This document shows positions 45,301-55,200 of a DNA stretch of 64,000 bases, in pieces. The notes below the pieces were generated by a model. It was not told the DNA's origin and did not search any database. It saw only the letters and a list, made by a program, of their open reading frames with translations. Numbering within the stretch: the stretch's first letter is position 1; every line of letters begins with the position of its first letter. This DNA is from Enoplolaimus lenunculus (taxonomy: Eukaryota; Nematoda; Enoplea; Enoplida; Thoracostomopsidae). The position numbers and the translations under genes were made by a program. The stretch is from assembly GCA_030248215.1 (NCBI GenBank), contig JASANG010002610.1, positions 151,521 to 215,520 of the forward strand, written 5' to 3'.

Positions 45301-46103
45301 CCTGTTCCTACATTCAAAGATGCAGGAACCGGTATTTTTACGGGTTTGTGGCAAATTATTCGTAATCATTTAAATATTGGAAACTTTGCCTTTAATAAAT
45401 GTTTTGTCAAAATTAGTGTTTCTGTGCTTAGTTTTGTTCCAGTTCCTGCTCCTGCATTCAAAAATGCAAGAATCGGGATTTTTACGGTTTTGTGACAAAT
45501 TATTCGTAATCATTTAAATATTGGAAACTTTGCCTTTCAAAAATGTTTTGTCAAAATTAGTGTTTCTGTGCTTAGTTTTGTTCCAGTTCCTGTTCCTGCA
45601 TGGAAAAATGCAAGAAACGGGATTTTTATGGTTTTGTGGCAAATTATTCGTGATCATTTAAATATTGGAAACTTTGTCTTTCAAAAATGTTTTGTCAACA
45701 TTGGTGTTTCTGTACCTAGGCATAAAAATTCAATTCCTGTTCCTGTTCCTGTTCCGGCAAAATTTAGTTCCTGTTGGAACCCTGATACCGGCGCCCTAGA
45801 TGCAACTAATTACCTGTGTTGCACCCTCTGTTCGCCCATGAACTTACCACAACTAAACGAATGTCGCGGTAATAAATAAAATTTTTTCAATTGTTTGCCA
45901 TTTTGAAGACGTTCACGTTTACACTGATCAATTTTACGTTGATCCTGCCGACTCGTTCTACGATCAGACCTTGCTGGTCCATTATCACATGATCCACGTT
46001 GAAAATGTTTAATACACGTCGAATGTGATACATAAAGCAATAATAGTGCACAACTCATTAGTAATAAACGGCAACATTGCGTTGTTAACCAGTTGATAAG
46101 CAT
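37621..46103 (-). CDS. Secreted cysteine-rich protein with calcium-loop-like motif, copy 2
   Basis: Seven exons on the minus strand: 45848-46103, 44800-44897, 43425-43606, 42164-42274, 40730-40928, 38197-38327, 37621-37777. All junctions are GT/AG, phases are 1, 0, 2, 2, 0, 2, and the sum is 1134 bases (377 residues plus TAG). The N-terminus has a hydrophobic signal segment (CALLLLYVSHS, about residues 17-28), then a basic region. Exon 2 encodes LEIPGCMD, exon 3 NGCNGFGNN, exon 4 CIYCDFC, and exon 5 DLDKDGDGEPDF, a loop fitting DxDxDGxxDxxD as in EF-hand, dockerin and thrombospondin type 3 repeats. Exon 6 has two N-glycosylation sequons (NLT, NGT). The tail is acidic (LDDYDC, EIDDADEF). Many cysteines and the signal segment imply an exported, disulfide-bonded, perhaps calcium-binding protein. 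I do not recognise the family. The acceptor of exon 5 (GGAAG) is weak. Confidence 0.8.
37930..38149. mobile_element. Palindromic MITE family D in last intron of copy-2 gene
   Basis: It runs from CACTGCGAAAAATGGTGAG to CTCACCATTTTTTGCGGTG. The interior has repeated GAGTCAAATTCGACTC and is nearly a complete palindrome. CA flanks both sides, perhaps a changed TA duplication. Confidence 0.85.
38985..39590. repeat. About 156-bp tandem repeat, four diverged units
   Basis: Units contain TTATTAGCTAACTATTCA, GGTTTTGGAGGTTTG, GATTCCTCGCACCCAAAA and AAAAAGTCCTAATT. They start near 38985, 39145, 39300 and 39475. The array lies in the intron between exons 6 and 5 of copy-2 gene. Confidence 0.8.
39714..40090 (-). 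mobile_element. MITE family B interrupted by family D
   Basis: It runs from GGCCCATGTTACTTTCAGGG to ATTAACATTGGCC. The exact octamer TCTGCTCC flanks both ends. A family D element (39818-40036) sits within its TTAGGC block. Confidence 0.9.
39818..40036. mobile_element. Palindromic MITE family D nested in family B
   Basis: It runs from CACTGCAAAAAATAGTGAG to CTCACCACTTTTTGCAGTG, flanked by TA on both sides (39816-39817 and 40037-40038), as Tc1/mariner-type elements leave. Confidence 0.9.
41130..41400. other. GC-rich patch in intron of copy-2 gene
   Basis: GGGGGACTCAAAC occurs twice (about 41158 and 41225), and inverted CCCC/GGGG words occur near 41300-41345. No gene is supported; it may be a separate inserted sequence. 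Confidence 0.4.
42030..42130. repeat. Degenerate TTAGGC-bearing fragment
   Basis: CAGGCTTAGGCTTAGGCTC and CATAAGCCTGAGCGTAAGGC face each other; the ends could not be assigned to families A or B. Confidence 0.4.
42284..42321. repeat. (AAAT)n microsatellite
   Basis: AATAAATAAATAAATAAATA, about nine units, in the intron just upstream of exon 4 of copy-2 gene. Confidence 0.9.
42850..42971 (+). repeat. Fragment of MITE family G
   Basis: GGTTACGGACTCTACC on the left and CTATCCTCTTATTCGGCTAAC with TGCAGTA on the right match the family ends. Confidence 0.55.
44103..44289 (+). mobile_element. MITE family A in intron of copy-2 gene
   Basis: It runs from GGCCAATGTGAAGAACGGGG to CCCTGATCTTTACATGGGCC. 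Flanks GCAAATAC and GCACAAAC match at 6 of 8. Two CCTAAG blocks are well preserved. Confidence 0.9.
44415..44567 (-). mobile_element. MITE family A, diverged
   Basis: GGCTCATGTAAAACTTATT, GTTTTTCTGCGACACTGCAAT and GAAATATGCTATACTACTG match the family. It lies in the intron between exons 3 and 2 of copy-2 gene. Confidence 0.7.
45254..45784 (+). mobile_element. hAT-like element family F with internal 150-bp tandem units
   Basis: It starts CAGGGTTCAACCGGAATTCC and ends TTCCTGTTGGAACCCTG. Between them, a unit containing TCATTTAAATATTGGAAACT and TGTTTTGTCAAAATTAGTG is repeated three times, each separated by CAGTTCCTGTTCCTGCAT. It lies in intron 1 of copy-2 gene, about 60 bases from the exon 1 donor. 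Confidence 0.75.
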
Positions 46104-46975
46104 TTCATCGGTGGTTTCGACTTTATTTATAAATAGAAATATCAATGCTAGATTTGACCAATTCTAAAAAATATGTTTGGTTGTTAATTTTTGTAATTTC
46201 TGTTTAAATATTCTCTAAATACATCAGTGAAAAGTTTCTAATTTTCGAAATGAGTAGGCGAAAAATACTTTGCGAGCGAAAAGTCAGCGCAATTCTTGCA
46301 TTTTTTTAAGTTTCAATTCGATACTTTTAGGGGTGTCGACTCACACACAGACTCCTGTCAACCTTGCTCGCGCGTACCTAAAGAGAATAACAAAATGGAA
46401 GTACACAATGATAAAAATATCGGAAATGGTAAATAGATATTTAGGCACAAAACTTTAAAAGATATTTTTTGCCAGGGAAATGGATTCATGTAAATGTACA
46501 TTTTTCATAAAAGTTAAGAGGAAAGACGCTTATGGACCCAAAATTTAAAGACTGGTTGAATATTGGCGTTTTTATTCGAAATCGAACAGTTACATAACAA
46601 AGGTACAAATGAATAATTCTGAATGTGAACTGATTTACAGCCATTATGATGAGCATAAAAATACCATAATTTTCGGTATTTCTATAACGGAAACGGACAT
46701 TGATTTTTACCGGAAATGAAAACAGATATCCAGTTACACGATGCTACTTATTGTTACTAAATAAGTGATGTGTATGCTGCTGCTGAACACAATTGAAAAT
46801 GGAGAGTTTCAAAACCGCTGGTCTTCGATAAAACAAGTTGACACCAAAATGTATTATTAATATCTTAAAATAATCATGAACAGAAATAATGTTTCAATCC
46901 GTAGATTGCTTGTTTTCCATCAATTATCGAAACTCCGAGTGTTCCGCAAAACTTAGATAATGTCATAAATATTCT
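46104..46975. other. Upstream region of copy-2 gene
   Basis: AT-rich. No clear TATA or initiator is called. Bases 46672-46740 (TTCGGTATTTCTATAACGG, ACCGGAAATG, CCAGTTACAC) look like a decayed family F relic. Confidence 0.35.
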
Positions 46976-47155
46976 GGCTCATAATAGCTATAAGGGTCTG
47001 CCCACTAAGCCTACGCCTAAGCCTAAACATTAGTCTAAACCTAATCATTCCGAAACAGAAGCCTCATCCTAACACAAAAACATAAGTCTTCCAGTCTCCT
47101 AAGTCCACCAGCGTCCATATCTTCCAATGGGAAGGCCCCGAAAACTAACATGGGT
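46976..47155 (+). mobile_element. MITE family N
   Basis: It shares GGCTCATAATAGCTATAAGGG at the left, a CCTAAGCC block, CAGTCTCCTAAGTCCACC in the middle and CTAACATGGGTC at the right. Confidence 0.5.
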
Positions 47156-47416
47156 CAGTATTTTGATTTGAACGTATCTTATGATCATGCAACCAGTTCT
47201 CATGAAAAAAACGACGAAATGATAAGACCATTTCCTAACACGGCAGTTGAGTAATTCTAAGTCTAAACGTTTTTACCAGTGAGCGCGGTGTCCAAACAAT
47301 GTTGATATCTACAGATTATATTACAGCATGTAAAAGTGTATTTTTCGACTCTTCCCGGAGATTTCATGGTGATATATCCATAACTTCACCCTTTATTCAA
47401 GTCCTTGCCAACTTCG

Positions 47417-47620
47417 GCCAATGTAAAGAACAGGGGCGGGACAGTATTATAAGCATATCCCTAAGCCTACGCCTAAGCCTAAGCCTAAGCGCAAGAATGA
47501 GCATATTCCTAAGCCTAAGCCTAAGCCTAAGCCAAGCAAAAAAATAGTCTAAAGGTTTAAGCTTACTATATTTTAGTCCCACAGAAAAACGTGCCGTCCC
47601 TGAGATTTTTACATGAGCCC
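47417..47620 (+). mobile_element. MITE family A with 8-bp target duplication
   Basis: It runs from GGCCAATGTAAAGAACAGGG to GAGATTTTTACATGAGCC and is flanked by the exact octamer CCAACTTC. Two CCTAAG blocks are intact, with the AAGAATGAGCATATTC spacer. Confidence 0.92.
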
Positions 47621-48137
47621 CAACTTCCAGCTGGGAATTGACAATGCTTGGCTGAAACAAATTCCAAACTGGTCAATAATTAAAATCCCTAAATTTATCA
47701 CTCCTATTTCAAATTGTTGAGAAGATTATTACCAGGCAAATAAAATAACAGTTCAGCTACTGCTTAACAGCGTTTGAAGTATATATATTTGATATCTGGA
47801 CGCTTACAACTCTTGCGTGAGTAAACACAATTTATTGTTAGAAGAGTGACAGAAATCTTTACTTGTTGGTATACCCGCGCCTAAAATTCTCTCCCGACCA
47901 GCGCTTTATCCACGGCTACTTTACATGATTTGCGACTAATTTTGTGCATAAAAATCCTTAACACAAATTTCGGTATTTCTATAACCTAAACGAATAATGG
48001 GTTTTACCGGAAATGGATCTCCGGTTACACTCTATCAATATCTGTATAATTAAAGCTTGAATGCTCCACGTAACTTTGTTGCATGCAGCTGTTCGCTAAC
48101 TTTTTTCGCATTGCGCAAAGCCAGCTGACTAGCTAAA
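47621..48137. other. Gene-free stretch
   Basis: It holds family F-like debris near 47970-48030 (TTCGGTATTTCTATAACC, TTACCGGAAATGGATCTCCG) and one GTATACCCGCGC word near 47868. No gene. Confidence 0.4.
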
Positions 48138-48576
48138 TACTGTAATGACCCGAACACGAGGGGAAGGGGGTAAAAAGTGGGGGTCCCCATTTTGAGTCCC
48201 AACCAATAGGAGTCTGTATCCATAATAAGAGTCCGTAAGCGCATCGAGTCCTAAAACCCTAAGAGTCCATAAATCTCAATTATCCCTAATTGTACAAAAT
48301 AAATGACTCCAGCACCAAATACAGTTGAGTTCGAAACTTTGAAACATACTTAGTTTTGACAGTACATTCTTATGTAAAACCTTGCATTATCGCGCAAGGT
48401 TTTGATACAAGATAAATAAACGTTTAATTTAACGAATTGTTGTAACACCTAATATATATCAATAAGGAAGCGTGGTTTAAAAATAAATAACAGTCCGTAA
48501 ACGAATAACAGGGGGGTTCGCTTTGGTGAGGCTAAATAAATATCAGTCTCCTCCTCTTATTCGAGCCACTACAGTA
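48138..48576 (+). mobile_element. MITE family G, full-length
   Basis: It starts TACTGTAATGACCCGAACACG and ends CTTATTCGAGCCACTACAGTA. It contains CTTGCATTATCGCGCAAGG and the ATATATATCAATA phrase. Confidence 0.85.
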
Positions 48577-49559
48577 TTATGTGTTGTTGTACGTATTTAC
48601 ATATGCAAATTAAAATGTTGCGCGCAGCCGTCTATACGTGACGTCGCTGAGTCGAGCTCGCGAAACACTGCGCAATTTACCTGTTCATTTTTAGCAGCTA
48701 TACAAAAAACGTTAACACTAATTTTTCAACAACAAAAAGTGCAAGCACTTGATACGCTGCGCCCACGCAATCCAAAGCCTTGAATCTTTGAAAAAATAAA
48801 TTACGTATTTAACAAATGGGCGAATTTTCTGTTTTCAAAAGATCCAGTTTAAAACTGGCGTAGTCATTTCTACTCATCATTCAAGCAGAAATATAATTCT
48901 GCTTAATTTAAACTGAAAATTGTCGAATTTAACCAAATCGACGTAGCTTAAAAAAGCAAATATTGCTAAATTGATTCCAGTATATTCAAAATATAATGAA
49001 ATTACTAATAAAACCTAGTAGAAGAGTGCATTTTACATCAGAGAGAATCCGAGGGAGTGTATGCATACAACATGTGCAAATATAAAGTTGCCTACAAAGA
49101 AAACAGTGTGCACACACAACAAAATAGATATTTTTGCACATTACATCGTCTGCATTGCCATGAACTGCGCACTGTGCACCATCTAAATGCAAGTATTTAA
49201 TTATAATTAAAAGTAGTTTGTTTCAAATATTATACTACGACGTCTAAAATTTAATACGCTCCACGTGCGTTTACAACGAAGGGTCAGCAGGCATTAGATT
49301 CCCGAAATTTTAGAAGAGACAAGAAAACGCACTTAAGGCCAAGTATCAAGCTTGAAAATAACATCCTGGTATTGAGATTTCAACGAGCGATTCGCACATG
49401 CTGCGCTCGTTTGAATACGCTGTTATGCGCTGTTCGTAATATAAAATTCGGCGTGCCACGAAACGCGCCATAAGTGATGGTTAAGAACCATTTGTTAATT
49501 TTAAATCAACGTATATTTTACTCTGACCCTACCTGAACACTTGGCACTAAGCGATTTGT
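48577..49559. other. Gene-free stretch
   Basis: The plus frame around 48640-48780 is open but has no domain or splice context. Nothing else is seen. Confidence 0.35.
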
Positions 49560-49744
49560 GGCCCACGTACTTTAAGGGGCGTCCAGGTTTCTGATGGGTC
49601 TATAAAAAGTAGTTTAGGTTGTATATTACATTTTTTGCTTAGGTTAGGCTTAGGCTTAGGAAATTTTTCTGCAACGCTTAGGCTTAAGCTTTAGGCTTAG
49701 GAATACGCTTAATATACCGTTGCGACCCTTAAAGTAACATTCGC
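49560..49744 (-). mobile_element. MITE family B
   Basis: It starts GGCCCACGTACTTTAAGGGG and ends CCCTTAAAGTAACATTCGCA. Flanks CGATTTGT and CAATTTGT match at 7 of 8. Confidence 0.8.
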
Positions 49745-49891
49745 ACAATTTGTTGTAGAGCGACGCATAAGCAAACTAATACGTCATATCATAAAGTTAT
49801 TAGCAGCACTCATGTGAAAAACGTGTGTTGCTTCTAGTGATGTTATATATAAATTGGAATTTTAAAAAATACTAATCACTAAAACTTCAAG

Positions 49892-50180
49892 TACACTGTA
49901 GTGACCCGAAGAGACGATAGTTGAGCTCGAAACTTTAAGCATACTTAAAGTTTTGAAGGTACATTCCTAAGTATAACCTTGCATTATCGCTCAAGCTTTT
50001 GATTCAAGACCAATAAACATTTAATTTAACGGAAAGTTGCAACGCCGGATATATGTCTAACGAAGTTCGGCGGAGGGCGGGTTACAAATAAATAACAGAG
50101 CGTAACCTGATGACAGGGATTACCCTCTGGAGAGCACAAATAAATACAGACCTCTCCCTTTTATTCGGGTCACAACAGTA
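49892..50180 (+). mobile_element. MITE family G, internally shortened
   Basis: It starts TACACTGTAGTGACCCGAAG and ends TTATTCGGGTCACAACAGTA; the GAGTCC-rich left part seen in other copies is missing. Confidence 0.8.
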
Positions 50181-52246
50181 GTCTGGTGCAGCCTATTTCG
50201 GAGAGAATCATTTACTGTTCTGTTAGCCATAAAAAGCAAACCACATATATTCTAGTAATAATTTTACACCTAATTTACAAATTTAATGGACCACTAACTT
50301 AAAAAAAGTATTTTCCACACATGTGGTGGATTGGTTTTGTGTTCTTGGGTCCCCAGTGTTTGGATCGCTTAGGCATTGAAGAATGAAAGCTGTAACATTG
50401 ACTTTGGGTATTGGAATACAGATATGTGGAGAAATACTTAGCTAGGGCCAGAAATTAGTGAAACTTTCTGAACATCACTAATATATATTTTTTGATACGA
50501 TACTGATCAGAAACAAACAACAGTGCAGCATATGATGAAAACAAAAAACTGTGCAAAGTAGTACATTGAATACCTCTGTCAATAACGAAGTGTAATTTTG
50601 CGAATATATAAGTAACTGTTTCACACAGTTTCTTTGTAATGTTTTAATATATTCTAGTTGGTTAATATCAATTTCATAAACCCACCGAAGTGTTTGGAAA
50701 TAATCCATGCGAACAAACGCTTAACATGGACTTGTTTCAGCGACGATGCAGCGGAACGACTTTTTGTCATTTTGCAAAGATTATTGAGCGTTCATGTCTT
50801 AGTGTAAGCTTTAAACGGAATATTGTTGATCAGTGAACGGGTTTTCGTCTGTAATTGTTTCATTAGTTTTCATATTGGGTGGCGAACAGATATTTATTTG
50901 CCACAAAAACAGGTACCCGGCTCCGGCAATCTATTTTGCTTGATTAGCGTTATAGAAAATTATAATATCGGCCGCGTGGTGTAATGGGTACGCACTTTGT
51001 GAGAAGCGCAACCATGAAAATTGCTATCAATGGGACAAAATTGTGGTTATGGTATTTTCTACTATCTAGCCCTTTTCCAGGCACCCCTGGGCCTCCTAAG
51101 TCTCTTTTCCCTAGTTCTGTCTTAAACGGTGCGTTAATAATATATTTTTTAAAAACTGGTGTATTTCTGTATAATACATTCGCTATAATCACGTAAATTG
51201 TATCACGTGCATTTTCAGGTATATATTTGTGAAATTTAATACAGGTTATGCCGGTAAATATGCAAATTACTGTACTATGTGGTAGCGCTTAGCAATTCCC
51301 ATAGTGAGTCTAGATCATGAATAGCAAAAAAATCAGTCGTATATTTTTACTGTTTTTATCTTGAACCTTTTCTGTCATATTAAGTTAGTGGATTGTATAC
51401 TTTGGTAACTGGATTTTATTTGGTTGCTGTTAGAGTTTAGACTGCGGCTGAACATCTTCTGGTCACCTGTTTGTCTTACATTTTAACGTCTAGTGGGTTG
51501 CATATTTGCGACATACCATTTAGGACGTTGCGTTTTAGAATCAATGTATCCGGAGTAGTGTTGTATTTGAATTATATCGGAGCTTAGGAGTTTAACGGGC
51601 ATAATACTTATTCTGTTGTTTAGTAACGTATCACAACCGCCCCATCTATATTAGAGGGTTGCGGATCCCACAAGCCGAATCAACTTACGGACATTTGCTC
51701 ACACCTAATATATACCCCGCAAATTCGACACGCGTGACTCGCGAACGAGAGGTCTGAGGTTCGATTCCCGCCGTTGCGTATCTGTCGGAAAAATTTTGGG
51801 GAAAACCATGTATATTCGCAGTACTTCGGAGAAAAATGTCGTCCCAGCCGTGCAATTCTGACAGTATATATTTATTACGCAAAAGTTGGTATATTACTGG
51901 ATCAAGAAGGTTTTCATAAGCATTATATCCTGATTAGAGCATGGCTTAACTTAAATGTTTTTAGATATTGACTCACAAAGGGCCAGACTGTCTGCAACAT
52001 CTCTTACCAAAAAAATATTTCATCACCACTGTTCCGAGCAGTAAAATTATCCAGTTTAATAGCTATCGACGCGTGGCATGCTTATCTCAGCATTTGGGTT
52101 CGCATGCGTAAGTTAACAGTTTTGTTTATCTCATTAATGACACCTGTTTGAACCCACGAGATATGTGTAACAATACAGTTGGTATGAATTTGGAACTGTT
52201 AATTTTGAAATAATATTATAATTGATAATAGTTTTGTGTTGTATAC
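50181..52246. other. Gene-free stretch with tRNA-like fragments
   Basis: GGCCGCGTGGTGTAATGGGTA (50970-50990) resembles a tRNA A-box half. GAGGTCTGAGGTTCGATTCCC (about 51747-51767) resembles a B-box half with a TCGCGAA loop before it. They lie 750 bases apart, so they are separate relics or an interrupted SINE. A possible short first exon at 50726-50803 (ATG to AGT, then GTAAGC) does not match the phase of the prenyltransferase exon at 52270. Confidence 0.4.
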
Positions 52247-55200
52247 ATGCTTATAATTTTTTATTTTAGCACTGTTAGGAACAAAATAAGTATTCGGACA
52301 TGTGGAAAGTACCAACATCAGTTTCTGCATAGTTTTTCATCGTTGCCATCGTCTTCCAAGTCGCCTGATTATTTTGCTTCACTGATTAGAAGTGATATGA
52401 ACAAACTTAGTTCTGCAATTAAACAGGTATATACTTATGCTTATGATTTAATATACCGTTATTGCAACTGGCAGTCCGGCTTTGGTATTCTAGTGGACGA
52501 ATTATGATTGGTAACAAGTGTAGTCCAGGTAGACGCTGTTGACCTGCACCACGCAGCCCGCCTCTCTAATTCCTTCTATCGTCGACTATTTGAGTCGATT
52601 ATATGCTTCTGGCAAGCATCCTATATCATTTGCATTGCAAATATTGCTTATGCACCACATCCTTACACTAAGTACGTATCTCGTAATGAAAATGTGTCAA
52701 CATGTTGCCAGGTAGCGGCCGGATACCTGGTTTTGGTTTAATTCTGGCGTAATGCTGATATCCGTGTCTGGTTCTGGTATCCGGAATAAACCTTCCGTAT
52801 ATACTGTTGTGGTATCAAATATTCGAAAACTACTTTAAAGGTGAATATTCTTTTCTTGTTGCGATTACATTTTCTGTTTATTAAGAAAGTGTCCGGCCTG
52901 AGTCGGATATTCGGTAGAGTATATCGCATTAAATTTTTTTAACTCTGGTGTTGACACATAGGTTTTCGAACGACTTTAAAAGGTAGCTATCTTTTTATTT
53001 AGGCTTTAGCATCGGAGAGCTCGGATGTTCAACAAATAGCTGAGTACTACTTCAATGGTGGCGGTAAACTTATTCGACCAACGATCATTTTGTTAATGTC
53101 ACATTACTGTCGAATGCTTACTCCGATTAGTTATAAGTGCGTACTGCATGTGTTCATATAACAGTGGCATAAATCTGGGGTCTAGCTAAGCCTACCTTGA
53201 TTGGTGACTTTTTAACAGGAGTTCCGGATATCAAACAAAATTGCAAAAAACATATTGTTAAATTATTAGGCTTTAGTCAGTGCTGCGTCAATGAACAGCT
53301 AGGGGGGTTGTCCTTTCCAAATCTAGCTGAATGCCAAGCAAGCCCTTTAAAAGTCTTATCAGCTCAGTGATTGTGATCTTGTGGACACTGAAATAAATAC
53401 CCACTTTTTATTTATAAGGCTCCTTCCGTGTGTAACCTATAATGAACGTTGTAATTTTTAGCACTGAGGCTATTAGTGCCAACCAGTTCAAGATCGCGCT
53501 CGTCGCAGAAATGATTCATACTGCATCGTTGGTGCACGATGACGTCATTGACGAATCTGAAACTCGTCGCAACCGACCAACTGCAGGCGTTCTGTGGGGA
53601 AGCAAAAAGGTTGGCGTAATCACGATCAGGGATGGAGTCTCGATCTCGGCAAGTCTCGGTCTTTGACAGGTCTCGGTCTCTTTCTTGCTTTTTTGAGTCC
53701 CGGCGGTTGCTGGCTGATGAATAAAATTTCTCTGTGAAATTATGAAATTTCATTGTTACGCAATAATTACGAGCAGATATTCTGAAAACAGACAAAGAAG
53801 TTATGAAAAATACAAAAAGTTATAAAAAACACAAAAAACTACGAAAAAAGCATTGGAAATAGTTTCTTTTGAAAATTTTAATTTTTTTCGGTGATAACCA
53901 AAAATTGACCGAGACCAAGACTTTTCTTGGCCGGTCTTGGTAGTCAGGTCTCGGTTACCGCCCATTCCTGACCACGATAAAACGTTGTGTCACGAAATTC
54001 TTCACTAAATTAGCTAATCCATCGAAAGTTATTTTGATATCTTTAATTTTTTTCACGTTAATGCGTCGTTCAATGCAAGTTTTTTCAGTTTGTTACCAGA
54101 ATTTATATAGGACAGTATTAACGGGTCAGATGGCAACCTCGTTAATTATGTCCTAACAATGAAAACAGAATTTTACCTTTTGACCCTACCGCTTATCGGT
54201 TTTTGGGCCAATCCAACGCGGGGAAAATATTGTGTACGTTGGTTTTCTGATTATATGCAGTTTATTTATTCTTGATTGGTTTCTGGATTATTGCTTGTCA
54301 TATATGTCGTAATGGCTGTTGCGCATAATTTTATCGGCATTCTCGGTTGCTTAGTAAATGGGTACCACTCATTTTGTGGTTTAGGCGATCTTGGCTGGAG
54401 ACTATATCTTAGCGAAAGCTACAAAAGTCCTCGCAAGCATCGAAAAACCAGCAGTGATAACCCTTCTTGCTCAGGTACGTAGTTAAATAGCAACGCAACA
54501 GTTTGCATTTCAAGGTTTTACGTATCCTGAATTTACATCTCATAGAGTATAGGCTTTTTCAGTTAATTATTGTGTTAGGTTAACAAAACAAAAGGTAGCC
54601 TAACCAACATCGCGTGAAACCGTCGCTACTTAGCAAAATTTAGCCAAATTTGGCAGCGACAAACCAAAATTTTTTAGCTTTGTGTATCTTTTTGTGGATT
54701 TCCTTAGAAACGGTAGCTATATTAAGTGCTTTGAAGCTGTTCAATATTATAATATTTCTTAATTATGAAATAGTTTACGTCATTACATGAGCTTAGCCTA
54801 TAAGAGAAATGATTGTAAGCTAATGATTTGTTGAACGCTAGTTTATCAACGCTACATGCACAACTTTGAACGTTATTATTTAATTCTTGTGATTTAGGTG
54901 ATTGAAGACCTAGTCAAGGGTGAATTTATGCAGTTAAAAGAAACCGGTAGCAGTGAAACGGATCTGTTTTCGATTTATATGACGAAAACATTTTTGAAAA
55001 CAGCAAGCTTGTTTGCTAACAGTTGCAGAGCAGTAAGGACTAATATAGCATATGTATGCAGTTGATTTGAGCTGGATTAGTTTTAGCTTAAAGTTCCGCT
55101 GAGTTCAATCAAATCCTGCCGTATGTCTACGGGTCATGGGGAACTTGAAATTTTTCATGTTTGTGTTAGCTGTTATGCAGAAATTGCGTTCTTAAGCCAT

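Noticed and set aside
45008-45373. 121-codon plus frame
   Set aside because: It overlaps the family F element on the strand opposite to copy 2 and has no recognisable protein features.
50726-50803. Possible first exon of the PDSS1-like gene
   Set aside because: It ends in phase 0, whereas the acceptor at 52268-52269 needs two carried bases, so the junction would be out of frame.
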